Shown here: piece after piece, positions 6,741-16,314 of the stretch | How positions within the stretch are numbered: the first letter of the stretch is position 1 | How the letters are laid out: every line of letters begins with the position of its first letter | From: Lachnoclostridium sp. UBA7215 | Lineage (GTDB): Bacteria; Bacillota; Clostridia; Lachnospirales; Lachnospiraceae | Direction of reading: 5' to 3' | Length of the DNA stretch: 43,530 bases | Assembly: GCA_002490465.1 (NCBI GenBank) | Contig: DKUB01000033.1 | Span: 144,063 to 187,592 of the forward strand | Made by a program: the position numbers and the translations under genes | Notes under the pieces: generated by a model | What the model was told of the DNA's origin: nothing | What the model saw: the letters and a program-made list of their open reading frames with translations, nothing else | Database searches by the model: none

Positions 6741-8069
6741 CTAATCGTTTTCCTCAATACCTGTCTTTTTGCGGTATGCCTTGATTTCCGCTTCATATCC
6801 ATTGTCTGACAGCTGATAAAAGTGCTGCCCTGCTGCCTCATCCGGCAGATATTGCTGCCTGACATAATGATTTGGATAATCATGGGCATACTGGTATCCG
6901 ATACCGCGCCCCAGCTTACCCGCACCGGCATAATGCGCATCCATTAAGTGCGCCGGAATCCGGCAATCCGGATGGCTGTTGATATAGTCTGTCGCAGCAT
7001 CAATTGCCATAATTGCAGAATTGCTTTTGGGTGCACATGCCACGTAGGCCGCCGCCTGTGCCAGTACAATACGTGCCTCCGGCATTCCTAAACGCTCAAC
7101 TGCCTGGGCGGCGCTCGTTGCCACTACTAAAGCCTGCGGGTCTGCATTGGAAACATCCTCCGCCGCACAAATCATAATTCTGCGCGCGATAAAGGTTATA
7201 TCCTCCCCGGCATTTAACATTCGTGCCAGATAAAATACAGCAGCATCCGGATCAGACCCCCGCATACTCTTTATAAAAGCGGAAATAGTATCATAATGGT
7301 TATCTCCCGATTTATCATATCGAAGCATCCGCTTCTGAACGCACTCTTCCGCAACTTCTATCGTAATATGAATATGGCCGTCCTCTCCGCGGGGCGTTGT
7401 CAACACTCCAAGTTCTACTGCATTGAGAGCAGTTCTGGCATCTCCGCCGCTGGCATCCGCCAGAAAATCCATTGCATCTTTTTCTAAAATCGCCTGATAG
7501 CTTCCAAGCCCATTGTCTACATTCTCAATTGCCCGCATAAGCAGCGTCTTGATATTCTCTTTGCTGAGCGGTTTCAGCTCAAATACTGCCGAGCGTGAAA
7601 GAAGAGCTCCATTCACTTCAAAATACGGGTTTTCCGTTGTTGCCCCAATTAAAACGACGGTACCATCCTCCACAAAAGGGAGCAGATAATCCTGTTGTCC
7701 CTTATTAAAACGGTGAATTTCATCAATAAAAAGTATCGTCTTTCTGCCATATGCCCCCAGATTCTCTTTGGCGGCTGCAATCGTTCCCTCCATATCCTTT
7801 TTTCCGGCTGAAGTGGCATTCAACTGCATAAAGGCCGCACTGGTTGTATTCGCAATCACTCTGGCAAGGGTTGTTTTTCCTGTTCCCGGGGGGCCATACA
7901 GTATAACAGAACCAAGTTTGTCTGCCTTAATCGAGCGGTATAAAAGCCTGTCCTCCCCAATAATATGTTCCTGTCCAACAATTTCCTCTAAAGTCTTTGG
8001 ACGCAGCCGGAATGCAAGAGGCGACTCCTTCTCTTTCTTTTGCTCACTCATATAATCCAGTAAATTCAA
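6741..8069 (-). CDS. rarA: Replication-associated recombination protein RarA (AAA+ ATPase)
   Basis: RarA/MgsA-type AAA+ ATPase, related to clamp-loader subunits, which acts at stalled replication forks. In 442 aa: N-terminal SPLAFRLRPKTLEEIVGQEHI, Walker A GPPGTGKTTL near residue 60, Walker B ILFIDEIHRFNKGQQD near 113, sensor 1 GATTENPYFEVN, arginine finger region ALLSRS, and the C-terminal tetramer domain (SMRGSDPDAAVFYLARML). The start is TTG at 8069, with AGGAGGA seven bases upstream inside the end of yigZ. The in-frame ATG at 8051 has no such site. Confidence 0.95.
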   Translation of the reverse strand: MNLLDYMSEQKKEKESPLAFRLRPKTLEEIVGQEHIIGEDRLLYRSIKADKLGSVILYGPPGTGKTTLARVIANTTSAAFMQLNATSAGKKDMEGTIAAAKENLGAYGRKTILFIDEIHRFNKGQQDYLLPFVEDGTVVLIGATTENPYFEVNGALLSRSAVFELKPLSKENIKTLLMRAIENVDNGLGSYQAILEKDAMDFLADASGGDARTALNAVELGVLTTPRGEDGHIHITIEVAEECVQKRMLRYDKSGDNHYDTISAFIKSMRGSDPDAAVFYLARMLNAGEDITFIARRIMICAAEDVSNADPQALVVATSAAQAVERLGMPEARIVLAQAAAYVACAPKSNSAIMAIDAATDYINSHPDCRIPAHLMDAHYAGAGKLGRGIGYQYAHDYPNHYVRQQYLPDEAAGQHFYQLSDNGYEAEIKAYRKKTGIEEND

Positions 8070-8072
8070 TTC

Positions 8073-8732
8073 TCATCCTCCTGAAAGTAAAACCACATCA
8101 TCCCCCGCCATGCCAAAAGCCAGTTTGTCCTGCCTGGAAAGCAAAGCCCTTCCAGCTGTAACCTCAGTAATTTTCTTTTCCAGGGCATCTATCTCCATTT
8201 CCGGAACTAAAAGCTGCATCTCAACGGCATCCTCATAACAGATATCCAACTGAGTAATTCCCTCCGTCCGCATCAGGTACTGGATTTTCCCCATATCATT
8301 ATAATCTGTTTTGACTATTAACCGGTATCCGGACTTTTGCTCCAAAAGAACACATGCGGAAAGCCCCTTTTGAACTGCTGAAGTATAGGCACGTACCAGT
8401 CCTCCCGTCCCTAACAGCGTTCCGCCAAAATAACGCGTCACTATAGCTACTGCGTTGTGTATGCCCTGCCCTGTCAGCACTTCGAGCATCGGACGCCCGG
8501 CTGTACCGGACGGCTCCCCGTCATCGCTGCAGCGCTCTGTCTCATTTTTGTCCCCAATCACATAGGCAAAACAATTGTGCCTGGCATCATAATGCTTCTT
8601 TTTTATCTGTGCAATACGCTCTAACGCCTGTTCTTCGTTGTCTGCCGGAAAAATATAGGCAAGAAAACGGGATTTTTTTTCTACTATCTCTCCAAATCCC
8701 TCCTGATATACGATTTTATGGGAAATATCCAT
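8073..8732 (-). CDS. yigZ: YigZ/IMPACT family protein
   Basis: A 219-aa member of the UPF0029/IMPACT family, linked in other organisms to translation and the stress response but with no settled bacterial reaction. The family signature is clear: KSRFLAYIFP near residue 20, ARHNCFAYVIG, SDDGEPSGTAGRPML near 76, and AIVTRYFGGTLLGTGGLVRAY near 100, followed by a ferredoxin-like C-terminal domain. ATG at 8732 has AGGAAAGGA upstream. Its last codons (Gly-Gly-stop) double as the Shine-Dalgarno site of rarA, only 3 bases away, so the two are tightly coupled. Confidence 0.93.
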   Translation of the reverse strand: MDISHKIVYQEGFGEIVEKKSRFLAYIFPADNEEQALERIAQIKKKHYDARHNCFAYVIGDKNETERCSDDGEPSGTAGRPMLEVLTGQGIHNAVAIVTRYFGGTLLGTGGLVRAYTSAVQKGLSACVLLEQKSGYRLIVKTDYNDMGKIQYLMRTEGITQLDICYEDAVEMQLLVPEMEIDALEKKITEVTAGRALLSRQDKLAFGMAGDDVVLLSGG

Positions 8733-8800
8733 GGTCCTTTCCTGCCTCTCTGAACCGGCAGCGCCAGTAAAACAGGCGGCCCGGCTGACTTTCTTTTATA

Positions 8801-8829
8801 ATTATAGTAATTCTTCTTTCCCTTTTCAA
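8801..8829 (-). promoter_or_regulatory. Promoter for yigZ-rarA
   Basis: TTGAAA (8824-8829), 17 bases, TATAAT (8801-8806) on the minus strand, about 70 bases before the yigZ start. Confidence 0.7.
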
Positions 8830-8845
8830 GCCTTTTTGTTATAAT
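8817..8845 (+). promoter_or_regulatory. Extended -10 promoter for the penicillin-binding protein
   Basis: TG-T-TATAAT (-10 at 8840-8845). The -35 at 17 bases (tttccc) is poor, so recognition would rest on the extended -10. It overlaps the -35 of the divergent yigZ promoter. Confidence 0.55.
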
Positions 8846-8886
8846 CATAGACGAAATGCCGCATACTATTGCAGAATGGAGAGTTT

Positions 8887-11235
8887 ATGAATTATAGCAG
8901 GAAATTGGTACAGGAGCGGGCAAAACATCTAAAATCCCCCTCTACACACCGCAAGTCAAAAATGTATATTATGGGAATACGCCTTTTTCTGGTGCTTATT
9001 ATTTTTTTTATGTGCGTCAGCGTCAGTGCTGTTGCCGGAATTCTGAAAAGCATCCTTGCCTCCGCACCGGATATTGACCGCATTCAGGTCGTACCGCAGG
9101 GATATACAACAACCCTGACAGATAATGCCGGAAATACGATTCAAACATTGGTTGGCAAGAACGCTAACCGTGAATACGTGTCCCTTGACCAGATACCATC
9201 CAGTCTGCAAAACGCCTTTATTGCCATTGAAGACGAGCGTTTTTTTGAGCACAATGGTGTTGACTTGCGGGGCATTGCACGTGCTTTTATAATTGGAATT
9301 GAGAACGGCGGGGCATTTAATCAGGGAGCAAGCACTCTGACACAGCAATTATTAAAAAACCAGGTTTTTGGCGGCGGGGATGAAACCTCATTTGTTGCCC
9401 GCCTGGAACGGAAAATACAGGAGCAGTACCTGGCTATCCAATTAGAACAAAAATATGACAAGAAACAAATTTTAGAATATTATCTCAACACAATCAACCT
9501 CGGTCAGAATACCCTTGGCGTACAGGCAGCGTCCAAGCGTTATTTCGGAAAAGATGTTTCTTCCCTGACCCTTTCTGAATCCGCTGTTTTAGCCGGAATT
9601 ACCAAAAATCCAACATCTTATAACCCTATTTTACACCCCAAACACAATAAAGCGCGCCGGACAGCTGTGCTTACCTGCATGAAAGAACAGGGCTATATAA
9701 CAAATGATGATTATGCCGCAGCCATGAAGGACAAGGTTTACAGCAGAATTCAGGCCGTTAATGAGGAAATCTCTACGGAAACAACTGCCACGTCCTATTT
9801 TACAGACGCTTTGATTGAACAGGTTATATCAGATTTAAAGACAAAACTGGGATATACGGAGACGCAGGCCTATAATGCTCTGTACAGCCGTGGTCTCACT
9901 ATAGAGACAACCCAGGATTCATCTATGCAGAAAATCTGCGATACAATTATCAATAATAAAAAATACTATCCAAAAGTCAAAGGAAAAAATTCTCAGCCAC
10001 AGGCCTCTTTTGTCCTTATGGATCAGTATACCGGAGAAGTCAAAGCCCTCTGTGGCGGGCGCGGCAAAAAGACTGCAAGCCGTACACTAAACCGCGCTAC
10101 CGGAATCACCAGACAGCCCGGCTCGACCTTTAAAGTGCTGTCCACATACCTCCCGGCTCTGGATACCGCCGGTATGACATTGGCCACAGTACAAGATGAT
10201 GCCCCCTATTTTTATCCGGGTACAAAGCGCAAGGTAAAAAACTGGTACGGTAATTCTTACCGCGGTCTGAGCACTATTCGCCTGGCCATTACAGAGTCCA
10301 TGAACATAGTAACCGTAAAAACATTGGAACAGGTGAGTCCCGAAACGGGATATGCTTATTTATTAAACCTTGGTTTTACATCTATTGTTGACACCTATAC
10401 AGACAATTCCGGTAAAACCTATACAGATATTGCACTTCCGATGGCTCTCGGCGGCCTCACAAGGGGCGTCAGCAATCTGGAACTGACCGGAGGTTTTGCC
10501 AGCATTGCAAATGGAGGAATCTACCACCGGCCACTGTTTTATACAAAAATCAAAGACCACGATGGCAAAGTGCTGATTGATAATACAACAGAAAATTCCA
10601 GAAGGATTATGAAGGATTCCACTGCCTGGCTGCTGACAAGCGCCATGACAGACGTGATAAAAAAAGGAACGGGTACACAGTTAAAATTCCGCAGTCATGC
10701 TATGAATCTTGCTGGTAAAACCGGAACATCAACCGATAATAAAGACCTCTGGTTTGTCGGTTATACCCCCTATCTGACAGCTGGCATATGGTGCGGATAT
10801 GATAACGGAAAGAAACAGAATTCAACAAATTACCACAAAGATATATGGCGTGATATCATGGAAACCATTCACAAAAAATACGACAACAAAACATTTAAAC
10901 GCCCCTCTTCAATTACAGAGGCTGTTATCTGCACAAAGTGCGGAAAACTCGCAATAAACGGTCTCTGTTCACAGGCCATTGGCGGCTCCTGCGAAAAAAA
11001 AGAATATTTTGCCAAAGACTCTGTCCCAACTGACACATGTACCTGCCATGTCCGCTGCCGCATTTGTAAATCCTCGGGCTATCTGGCAGGCGACAGCTGC
11101 CCTGACTCTGAGACCTATACTGTCGTTTATCTGCAAAAAACAGAACAGGCCTCCAAAAATTCTGAGTCCACGGCAGACACTCCCCTTATTATCCCACCCT
11201 ACCTTGCCAACTCCCTATGTCGCATTCACAATTAA
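8887..11235 (+). CDS. Class A penicillin-binding protein (transglycosylase/transpeptidase)
   Basis: A bifunctional cell-wall enzyme of 782 aa. After a basic cytoplasmic tail there is one membrane anchor (about residues 29-56). The GT51 transglycosylase domain has EDERFFEHNG near 115 and GASTLTQQLLKNQ near 148. The transpeptidase domain has the active serine in QPGSTFK near 411, SMN near 470 and KTGTS near 609. A Cys-rich tail follows, with two copies of a motif ending CP or CxxK (CTKCGKLAINGLC...; CRICKSSGYLAGDSCP). ATG at 8887 with GGAGAG was chosen over TTG at 8869. It converges on rfbD with only 7 bases between stops and no clear terminator. Confidence 0.95.
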   Translation: MNYSRKLVQERAKHLKSPSTHRKSKMYIMGIRLFLVLIIFFMCVSVSAVAGILKSILASAPDIDRIQVVPQGYTTTLTDNAGNTIQTLVGKNANREYVSLDQIPSSLQNAFIAIEDERFFEHNGVDLRGIARAFIIGIENGGAFNQGASTLTQQLLKNQVFGGGDETSFVARLERKIQEQYLAIQLEQKYDKKQILEYYLNTINLGQNTLGVQAASKRYFGKDVSSLTLSESAVLAGITKNPTSYNPILHPKHNKARRTAVLTCMKEQGYITNDDYAAAMKDKVYSRIQAVNEEISTETTATSYFTDALIEQVISDLKTKLGYTETQAYNALYSRGLTIETTQDSSMQKICDTIINNKKYYPKVKGKNSQPQASFVLMDQYTGEVKALCGGRGKKTASRTLNRATGITRQPGSTFKVLSTYLPALDTAGMTLATVQDDAPYFYPGTKRKVKNWYGNSYRGLSTIRLAITESMNIVTVKTLEQVSPETGYAYLLNLGFTSIVDTYTDNSGKTYTDIALPMALGGLTRGVSNLELTGGFASIANGGIYHRPLFYTKIKDHDGKVLIDNTTENSRRIMKDSTAWLLTSAMTDVIKKGTGTQLKFRSHAMNLAGKTGTSTDNKDLWFVGYTPYLTAGIWCGYDNGKKQNSTNYHKDIWRDIMETIHKKYDNKTFKRPSSITEAVICTKCGKLAINGLCSQAIGGSCEKKEYFAKDSVPTDTCTCHVRCRICKSSGYLAGDSCPDSETYTVVYLQKTEQASKNSESTADTPLIIPPYLANSLCRIHN

Positions 11236-11242
11236 CAGACTG

Positions 11243-12085
11243 CTATAATTCTTTCATAAAACGATGCAGGGCATCCTGCCAGGTCGGAAGCAGCGAAAAC
11301 CCGTTTGCCGTTAATTTCCCCTTATCCATCCGGCTGTTACTCGGCCTTTTCGCCTTGGCCGGAAAGGATGCACTGTCTACCGGAGTCACAGTAACATAAT
11401 CCATTCCAGCCTCCCTGAAAATCTGACATGCAAATTCATACCAGCTGCAAACCCCTTCATTCGAGGCATGATACGTGCCATATTTCTTACTCTCTGCCAT
11501 ATCCGCAAGCAAAACAGCCAAATCCCTGGTGTAGGTCGGCGAACCAATCTGGTCATTCACAACCGAAACGGCTCCTCTCTCCTCTCCAAGCCTCAGCATT
11601 GTCTTTACAAAATTTTTCCCATTTATGCCATATATCCAGGAAACACGCACAATAAAATATTTTTTCAGATATTTTTTTACTGCCAGCTCTCCCTCATATT
11701 TCGTAAGACCGTACACTCCAAGCGGCTCTGCCTCGTCTTCCGGCTTCCATGGTCGCTCATCCGTACCGGAAAATACGTAATCTGTGCTCAAATACAGCAT
11801 AACTGCATCCAGTTCACGACATATCCGTGCTATATTCTCCGTCCCGTCCACATTCACCCTGCGGCATGTCTCTACCTCATCCTCTGCATTATCTACTGCC
11901 GTATAGGCAGCACAGTGGATTACTATCTCCGGACGGTTGGCATACAGCACCTTTCTCACGGCATCAGCATCTGTTATATCCATATCCGCTGAGCCCATTC
12001 CAATCACCTCATGTCCCCGCGCCTCTAATTCTTTACAAATATCATGACCAAGCTGTCCTGTTTTTCCTGTTACAAGTAGTTTCAA
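11243..12085 (-). CDS. rfbD: dTDP-4-dehydrorhamnose reductase RfbD
   Basis: NAD(P)H-dependent last step of dTDP-L-rhamnose synthesis. The 280-aa short-chain dehydrogenase fold shows GKTGQLGHD at residues 7-15, HCAAYTAVDNAEDE, LSTDYVFSG, the catalytic YGLTK (YxxxK) near 127, and RVSWIYG. The start is TTG at 12085; the stop TGA of rfbB shares three of its bases (TTGA overlap). GGAGGG sits six bases upstream inside rfbB, which supports this start. rfbA and rfbC are not in the window and must lie elsewhere. Confidence 0.94.
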   Translation of the reverse strand: MKLLVTGKTGQLGHDICKELEARGHEVIGMGSADMDITDADAVRKVLYANRPEIVIHCAAYTAVDNAEDEVETCRRVNVDGTENIARICRELDAVMLYLSTDYVFSGTDERPWKPEDEAEPLGVYGLTKYEGELAVKKYLKKYFIVRVSWIYGINGKNFVKTMLRLGEERGAVSVVNDQIGSPTYTRDLAVLLADMAESKKYGTYHASNEGVCSWYEFACQIFREAGMDYVTVTPVDSASFPAKAKRPSNSRMDKGKLTANGFSLLPTWQDALHRFMKEL

Positions 12086-13104
12086 TCTATCCCTCCATAC
12101 ATTTTTTCAAAATATTTTGTATAATCTCCGCTGATAATGTTTTCCCACCATGTTCTATTGTCAAGATACCACTGTATTGTCTGTCGGATTCCGGTATCAA
12201 ATGTATACTTTGGCTTCCATCCGAGCTCCCTCTCTATCTTTGCCGGATCAATGGCATAGCGCTGATCATGTCCCAAACGGTCTGTCACAAATTCAATCAG
12301 GCTCTCCGGTTTCCCTAACTCATTCAGAATCGTCTTTACCACTTCCAGATTTGTCCGCTCATTGTGTCCGCCAATATTGTAGACTTCGCCGACAGTTCCC
12401 TTATGCAAAATCAAATCAATAGCCTCACAGTGGTCCGATACATGCAGCCAGTCTCTGACATTTTCGCCCTTGCCGTAAATCGGCAGTTTTTTATTCTCTA
12501 AAGCACGTGATATAATAAGGGGAATCAGTTTTTCCGGAAACTGGTACGCCCCATAATTATTTGAGCAGCGGGAAACTGTTACCGGAAGGGAAAACGTGCG
12601 GTGATATGCCAACACCAGCAGATCCGCCCCCGCCTTACTGGCGGAATAAGGACTGGATGTATGAAGCGGCGTATTCTCACAGAAAAATAAGTCCGGGCGG
12701 TCTAACGGGAGGTCGCCATATACCTCATCCGTAGATACCTGATGAAATCTTTTTACTCCGTACTCTTTACACGCATCCATAAGAACCTGTGTCCCCATTA
12801 CATTTGTCTGCACAAAAATACCCGGGTCACTAATCGAGCGGTCTACATGGCTCTCTGCCGCAAAATTTACAACAATGTCAAACTTCTCTTTTTTAAATAA
12901 ATCCATAATAAAGCCACGGTCTGCAATATCCCCACGCACAAAGCGGTAATTTGGCTCATTTTCCACCGGTTTGAGGGTTTCCAGATTACCCGCATACGTT
13001 AATAAATCAAGATTTAATATTTCGTAATCCGGATATTTCTTTACCATATACTGTACAAAGTTACCCCCGATAAAACCGGCGCCTCCCGTCACACAAATTT
13101 TCAT
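12082..13104 (-). CDS. rfbB: dTDP-glucose 4,6-dehydratase RfbB
   Basis: Makes dTDP-4-dehydro-6-deoxyglucose from dTDP-glucose. The 340-aa protein has the NAD-binding GGAGFIGGNF at residues 7-16, NFAAESHVDRSI, STDEVYGDL, the catalytic YSASKAG near 150 and CSNNYG. A longer frame reaches 13149, but ATG at 13104 follows GGAGGTTAGT and gives the usual family N terminus. The 51-base gap from the MerR-methyltransferase gene shows only a weak promoter-like match, so co-transcription is possible. Confidence 0.95.
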   Translation of the reverse strand: MKICVTGGAGFIGGNFVQYMVKKYPDYEILNLDLLTYAGNLETLKPVENEPNYRFVRGDIADRGFIMDLFKKEKFDIVVNFAAESHVDRSISDPGIFVQTNVMGTQVLMDACKEYGVKRFHQVSTDEVYGDLPLDRPDLFFCENTPLHTSSPYSASKAGADLLVLAYHRTFSLPVTVSRCSNNYGAYQFPEKLIPLIISRALENKKLPIYGKGENVRDWLHVSDHCEAIDLILHKGTVGEVYNIGGHNERTNLEVVKTILNELGKPESLIEFVTDRLGHDQRYAIDPAKIERELGWKPKYTFDTGIRQTIQWYLDNRTWWENIISGDYTKYFEKMYGGID

Positions 13105-13155
13105 ACTAACCTCCATTTCTGAAGCACAAACCCACTGCTTCCCTTCCAATATATT

Positions 13156-14346
13156 TTACTCTTTTCTCGCAATAAATACTCCTGCCTGCTTTGTAATGCG
13201 AATCGCGCCTTCCCTTTCCATCTCTCTCTGCAAAAACTCCCGAAAAGCTTCATATTTGGGAACAAGGCGTTCCCTCTGATTACCATGGCAGGATATAATA
13301 TAGTCCAATAGCGGCTCTACCTCAGACACTTCAAGACAATCAGGGTATTCCTCCTTACGAATATCAGAAAAATATTCCTTCAGCATTGCTTCTCCGTTCT
13401 CCAGTCCGAAGTTCTCATAGAGGGCAACCCGGGAAAGCGAGATACTGTCATCAAACGCTTTCACTAAATCGCTGATCTCCTTCATATGACGGCTGCCGTA
13501 TGTTGCGCAATACAACACACCCCCCGGTCTCAGCACCCGGTAGATTTCTCTCAGCGCCGCCTGAAGATTTTTCGGATAAAATAGAACATGATTGGCAATT
13601 ACCACGTCAAACCTGCTATCTTCACACGGAATTTTCTGACAATCAGCAGCAAGAAAATTCCAGTCCCGCGGTATCTGCCCGAGATTCTGAGCGGCATCAT
13701 CCAACATACCCCTTGATACATCAGACAGGACAATCTGCCACTTGTCCGGTATCTGCCCGGCACACATTTTCCAAAAAGTTCCGTCACCGCAGCCTAACTC
13801 CAGTACATCTCTGACACCCCTGGTATCTATCCGGGAAAACAGCCATGGAAACCAGCCCTGTTTGTTGCGGGAATACTTTTTGTGCAAATAAATTCTGGAT
13901 TTAATATTTTCCCCATCCTTGTATTGTTCCACTAAATCTTTTTCCATTTCCACAATCTGTATCAGTTGTGTCATAGCCTCCCAGTCTACCTCACCCGTCT
14001 CATCAAAATCCCTTGCCGTCTGCTGGATGGATTTCTCTACAAACTGGAGATGGGCGATCCGCTTGCGCACTAAATCCAGTTGAAGTTCAAACGACTGACG
14101 AAGAAAATCAGCATTTTCTTCATTCAGCGATATTGTCCGGATTTCCTCCAGCGAAAATCCCAGATGCTTCAGCGTCAGAATCTTCTGTAACCGGGCAAAA
14201 TCCTCATCACTGTAATACCGGTATCCGGATTCACTGACATAACTCGGTGTAATCAGCTTCTTATTATTATAGTGATGAATCGTCCGGATAGATACATTCG
14301 CCTTTCTAGCAAATTCCCCCGTCGTGTATTGTCCCTTCTTTTGCAT
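13156..14346 (-). CDS. MerR-type regulator fused to a SAM-dependent methyltransferase
   Basis: Two domains in one 396-aa frame. Residues 5-75 are a MerR winged helix (YTTGEFARKANVSIRTIHHYN, then GYRYYSDEDFARLQKILTLKHLGFSLEEI), followed by a coiled-coil dimer helix to about 140. From about 175 there is a class I methyltransferase: motif I DVLELGCGDGTFW, acidic loop VLSDVSRGML, FDVVIANHVLFY, and YRVLRPGGVLYCATYG. MerR proteins usually end in a ligand-sensing domain, so the methyltransferase replaces or acts as the sensor. The target is unknown. Its own promoter has a 19-base spacer typical of MerR control. It precedes rfbB and rfbD. Confidence 0.88.
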   Translation of the reverse strand: MQKKGQYTTGEFARKANVSIRTIHHYNNKKLITPSYVSESGYRYYSDEDFARLQKILTLKHLGFSLEEIRTISLNEENADFLRQSFELQLDLVRKRIAHLQFVEKSIQQTARDFDETGEVDWEAMTQLIQIVEMEKDLVEQYKDGENIKSRIYLHKKYSRNKQGWFPWLFSRIDTRGVRDVLELGCGDGTFWKMCAGQIPDKWQIVLSDVSRGMLDDAAQNLGQIPRDWNFLAADCQKIPCEDSRFDVVIANHVLFYPKNLQAALREIYRVLRPGGVLYCATYGSRHMKEISDLVKAFDDSISLSRVALYENFGLENGEAMLKEYFSDIRKEEYPDCLEVSEVEPLLDYIISCHGNQRERLVPKYEAFREFLQREMEREGAIRITKQAGVFIARKE

Positions 14347-14380
14347 CTTCTCACCCCGCGATCCGTTAGGACTTATCTAC

Positions 14381-14411
14381 ACTATAAACCACGACATAAC
14401 GTAACGGTCAA
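14381..14411 (-). promoter_or_regulatory. MerR-type promoter with 19-base spacer
   Basis: TTGACC (14406-14411), 19 bases, TATAGT (14381-14386). MerR regulators act on promoters with 19-20 base spacers, so this fits autoregulation. The -35 overlaps the stop codon of ygiQ. Dyad symmetry in the spacer is only partial. Confidence 0.6.
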
Positions 14412-16294
14412 GACTTTTTTGAAAAATTTTTCTTATTTTTTTCCATCCGCTTTCTGGCATTCCTATTTTGCTGGCTTTTTCCATATAGTTTCCTCGGCGG
14501 AATCAGACAGTTCTTATCAAATCCAATTAAATCTTTTCTGCCTGCTTTGTATAGTGCCTCTTTTACCAATTCATAATTTTTCGGATTGCGATATTGGATG
14601 AGTGCCCTCTGCATTGCCTTCTCATGCGCTGACTTTGGCACATAAATCGGTTTCATTGTGCGGGGATCCAGCCCGGTATAATACATACAGGTCGATATCG
14701 TGGCCGGCGTCGGATAAAAATCCTGCACCTGCTCCGGCATATAACCCAAATCGCGGACATATTCAGCTAATTCAACTGCCTCTTTCAATGTCGACCCTGG
14801 ATGTGAGGACATGAGATAGGGAACAATATATTGCTTTTTTCCGGTACAGCCATTCACCCTTTCATATCTTTTCAAAAAACTCTCATATACAGAGCGCCCC
14901 GGTTTCCCCATTGCCCGCAGCACCTGATCCGACACATGCTCCGGGGCCACGCGGAGCTGGCCGCTGATATGATGACAGCACAATTCCTTTAAAAAGGTGT
15001 CATCACTGTCCGCCATTACAAAATCAAAACGGATTCCTGAGCGGACAAATACTTTTTTTACCCCCGGAATCCCCCTTAATTCACGAAGAAGGCTGACATA
15101 ATCTTTATGTCCGGCCTTCAGGTTAGGACAGGGGGTTGGAAACAGACATTGTCTGTCCATGCAAGCTCCTTTTTTGTTCTGCTTGTCACAGGCAGGCTTC
15201 CGAAAGTTTGCCGTCGGTCCCCCGACATCATGAATATATCCCTTAAATCCTGATTTAAGTGTAAGTTTTTTCGCCTCTTCCAAAATAGACTCATGACTTC
15301 TTGCCTGTATGATTCTTCCCTGGTGAAAGGTAAGCGCACAAAAACTACAGCCCCCAAAACATCCCCGGCAGCTGGTAAGGCTAAACTGAATTTCACTGAT
15401 AGCAGGAACACCCCCCTGCGCCTCATAAGATGGATGATAAGTCCCCGCATAGGGATAGGCATATATATCATCCATCTCCTGCGTCGTCAGGGGACTTGCC
15501 GGCGGATTCTGCACAACAAGCACTTTGCCCGGATAGCGCTCCACAAGCGTCCGGGCAGAAAATGCATCTGTATTATTGTACTGTATCATAAAACTCTCTG
15601 CATAACGTCTCTTATCGGCCGTCACTTCTTCATAAGAGGGCAGAAATATCGGGTTATCTGCACTTAACTCTCCCTCTTTCGCACGATAGACTGTTCCTGG
15701 AATAAATGTAATATCCCGCACAGAAATTCCACTGTCAAGAGCCTCCGCTATTTCCAGAATACTGTGCTCTCCCATGCCGTAAGAAATCAAATCCGCACCC
15801 GAATCCAGAAGAACAGAGCGCTTTACCTTATCAGACCAGTAATCGTAATGCGCCATCCGGCGTAAACTCGCCTCAATTCCCCCAAGAATAACCGGCGTCT
15901 TCTTATAGGTTCTCCGAATCAGATTTCCATATACCACCACCGCATAATCCGGACGTTTCCCCGTCCTGCCACCTGGCGTATAGGCATCCTGGCTGCGTCT
16001 CTTTTTAGCCGCAGTGTAGTGATTTACCATGGAATCCATGTTCCCGGCGCAGACGAGGAAAGCCAGTCTCGGTTCACCAAACTCCGTAATACTTTTCTCA
16101 TCCCGCCAGTCAGGCTGTGAGAGTATGCCAACACGATATCCATAGGCCTCCAGGTGCCGGCTGATAATAGCCGGGCCAAACGAGGAATGGTCAACATAGG
16201 CATCCCCAATGACAAAGACAAAATCACACTGTTCCCAGCCCCGCTGATGCATTTCCTCTCTGGAAATCGGTAAAAATCTGTTTTTATTAGTCAT
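14408..16294 (-). CDS. ygiQ: YgiQ-type radical SAM protein
   Basis: A 628-aa radical SAM protein of the YgiQ (UPF0313) family with no settled substrate. The N-terminal section has FVIGDAYVDHSSFGPAIISR, and VILGGIEASLRRMAHYDYW near residue 145. The CFGGCSFC (CxxxCxxC) cluster motif is near residue 315, followed by FVRSGIRFD, LRVAPEHVSD and YLMSSHPG. The C-terminal part (EQVQDFYPTPATIST, CMYYTGLDP) is conserved in the family. It lies 20 bases after uvrC and is the third gene of ftsH-uvrC-ygiQ. Confidence 0.93.
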   Translation of the reverse strand: MTNKNRFLPISREEMHQRGWEQCDFVFVIGDAYVDHSSFGPAIISRHLEAYGYRVGILSQPDWRDEKSITEFGEPRLAFLVCAGNMDSMVNHYTAAKKRRSQDAYTPGGRTGKRPDYAVVVYGNLIRRTYKKTPVILGGIEASLRRMAHYDYWSDKVKRSVLLDSGADLISYGMGEHSILEIAEALDSGISVRDITFIPGTVYRAKEGELSADNPIFLPSYEEVTADKRRYAESFMIQYNNTDAFSARTLVERYPGKVLVVQNPPASPLTTQEMDDIYAYPYAGTYHPSYEAQGGVPAISEIQFSLTSCRGCFGGCSFCALTFHQGRIIQARSHESILEEAKKLTLKSGFKGYIHDVGGPTANFRKPACDKQNKKGACMDRQCLFPTPCPNLKAGHKDYVSLLRELRGIPGVKKVFVRSGIRFDFVMADSDDTFLKELCCHHISGQLRVAPEHVSDQVLRAMGKPGRSVYESFLKRYERVNGCTGKKQYIVPYLMSSHPGSTLKEAVELAEYVRDLGYMPEQVQDFYPTPATISTCMYYTGLDPRTMKPIYVPKSAHEKAMQRALIQYRNPKNYELVKEALYKAGRKDLIGFDKNCLIPPRKLYGKSQQNRNARKRMEKNKKNFSKKS

Positions 16295-16314
16295 TTTATC
16301 TATTTAATCCTTCT

